Source of the DNA: Microcaldota archaeon
GTDB lineage: Archaea > Micrarchaeota > Micrarchaeia > Micrarchaeales > CABMGC01
Length of the DNA: 5,136 nt
NCBI GenBank assembly: GCA_030040595.1
Contig: JASHTL010000037.1
Span: 1 to 5,136, forward strand
Direction: 5' to 3'
Positions 4,546 to 5,136 of this stretch are shown here, in pieces. Below the pieces are notes generated by a model. It saw only the letters and a program-made list of their open reading frames with translations, was not told where the DNA came from and did not search any database. Each line of letters starts with the position of its first letter. Position 1 is the first letter of the stretch. The position numbers were made by a program, and so were the translations under genes.

Positions 4546-5136
4546 TCAGCCGAACTCCGCAGCTATTGGGCATGCCTGCAGGTATGCCGGGTCTGCCTCG
4601 AGATAAAGGTGGTCTGATGTCACTCTTGTAGAGTTGTGCGCGCCGTAGCTCATGAAGATGCTCGGCTCGTTGTTCGCTATCTCGTCGCACGCGCTGGCGC
4701 TGACAGTCTCGAAGCTGGCGTACTCGCCAAGGCCGCTCGGCGAGTACTGGCACTTTGTCTGGTTGATAAGAAGGAAGTCTATGTCGCTCGCATTCCTGGT
4801 TGTGCCGATCACCTCCAGCAGCGTGGTGTAGCACGGTATCTCGGCTGAGAGCTGGCTCTGGTTCAGGTATGTCACTGCGAGCGCAACCCTAGGAGCCGAC
4901 TTGAAATTTGACTTGAACGACTGGAACGGCACACCGGTCACTGCAGGTATTATGAAGAAGAATGCAAGCACTGCTATAACCGCGATCACGATTATGGCTG
5001 CAACGATCATGTGCCATGAGGTTTTGCCCTCCTTGGCCTCTCTGGCAGGCGCCTCTGCCTTGCCCGGCTTCTCCTCTTTTGGCTCCTTGGTTTCCTTGAC
5101 CTCTTTGGCCTCCTTAGCCTTCCTGGCCTTTGGTTC
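4546..5136 (-). CDS. Single-pass membrane protein with charged Lys/Glu/Ala tail and Cys/sequon-rich ectodomain (5'-partial)
   Basis: The reading frame is open from the stop at 4546-4548 to the right edge (197 codons), so the true start lies outside; an internal ATG at 5008-5010 is not a convincing start. The order is: a repetitive tail rich in Lys, Glu, Ala and Pro (5011-5136, 42 residues with KAKEAKEVKETKEPKEEK), then a 21-25-residue membrane helix starting at that ATG (MIVAAIIVIAVIAVLAFFFI), then an outer domain of about 130 residues. Counted from that Met, the outer domain has four cysteines (60, 87, 108, 147), which could form two disulfides, and four N-glycosylation sequons (N50, N73, N83, N126). 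The positive-rich tail predicts the N-terminus in the cytoplasm and the C-terminal domain outside. I do not recognise the family. It resembles archaeal surface proteins in layout only. Confidence 0.8.
   Translation of the reverse strand, partial: EPKARKAKEAKEVKETKEPKEEKPGKAEAPAREAKEGKTSWHMIVAAIIVIAVIAVLAFFFIIPAVTGVPFQSFKSNFKSAPRVALAVTYLNQSQLSAEIPCYTTLLEVIGTTRNASDIDFLLINQTKCQYSPSGLGEYASFETVSASACDEIANNEPSIFMSYGAHNSTRVTSDHLYLEADPAYLQACPIAAEFG

Noticed and set aside
4421..4834. 137-residue minus-strand open frame rich in Arg, His and Gln
   Set aside because: It overlaps the membrane-protein gene in another frame on the same strand and has the skewed composition of a frame shadow.

Overview
The window looks archaeal. 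It carries an archaeal-type DnaG with a glutamine-rich linker, a small stand-alone Toprim protein, an Hjc-type Holliday junction resolvase, an archaeal BofA-family membrane protein, AT-rich TATA-like promoter elements and GTGAT-type Shine-Dalgarno sites. The gene mix and compact spacing would suit a small-genome archaeon (for example a DPANN/Micrarchaeota-like lineage), but that placement is inference only; no rRNA or other phylogenetic marker is present. No tRNA, rRNA, CRISPR array or transposase gene was found.

Region 1 (about 1-1700, all minus strand) is a four-gene unit. In transcription order it reads: ribbon-helix-helix DNA-binding protein, unrecognised lysine-rich 95-residue protein, CysD (ATP sulfurylase catalytic subunit), and the start of CysN (its GTPase partner), which runs off the left edge. 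The gaps are 11, 4 and 10 bases, so one mRNA and coupled translation are likely. In front of the first gene lie a TATA-like palindrome, a 30-bp AT-rich inverted repeat over the expected start of transcription, and a second copy of the repeat's core overlapping the start codon. This looks like an autoregulated operator. Together the genes suggest a regulated sulfate-activation unit making adenosine phosphosulfate (APS); what uses the APS is not in view.

Region 2 (1733-3520, minus strand) holds a small Toprim protein followed with zero gap by dnaG. These are probably co-transcribed and act in DNA/RNA metabolism. The 96 bases between dnaG and the next gene hold the region 1 promoter.

Region 3 (3521-3761) is a 241-bp divergent intergenic region. 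It contains a long imperfect inverted repeat, a twice-repeated TATA-like 9-mer, a pyrimidine tract and a potential hairpin.

Region 4 (3762-5136) has hjc and a BofA-like membrane protein on the plus strand. They converge on a minus-strand gene for a single-pass membrane protein with a charged Lys/Glu/Ala-rich tail and a Cys- and sequon-containing outer domain. The stop codons of the two convergent genes abut in one TGATCA hexamer. The last gene is open to the right edge and is incomplete.
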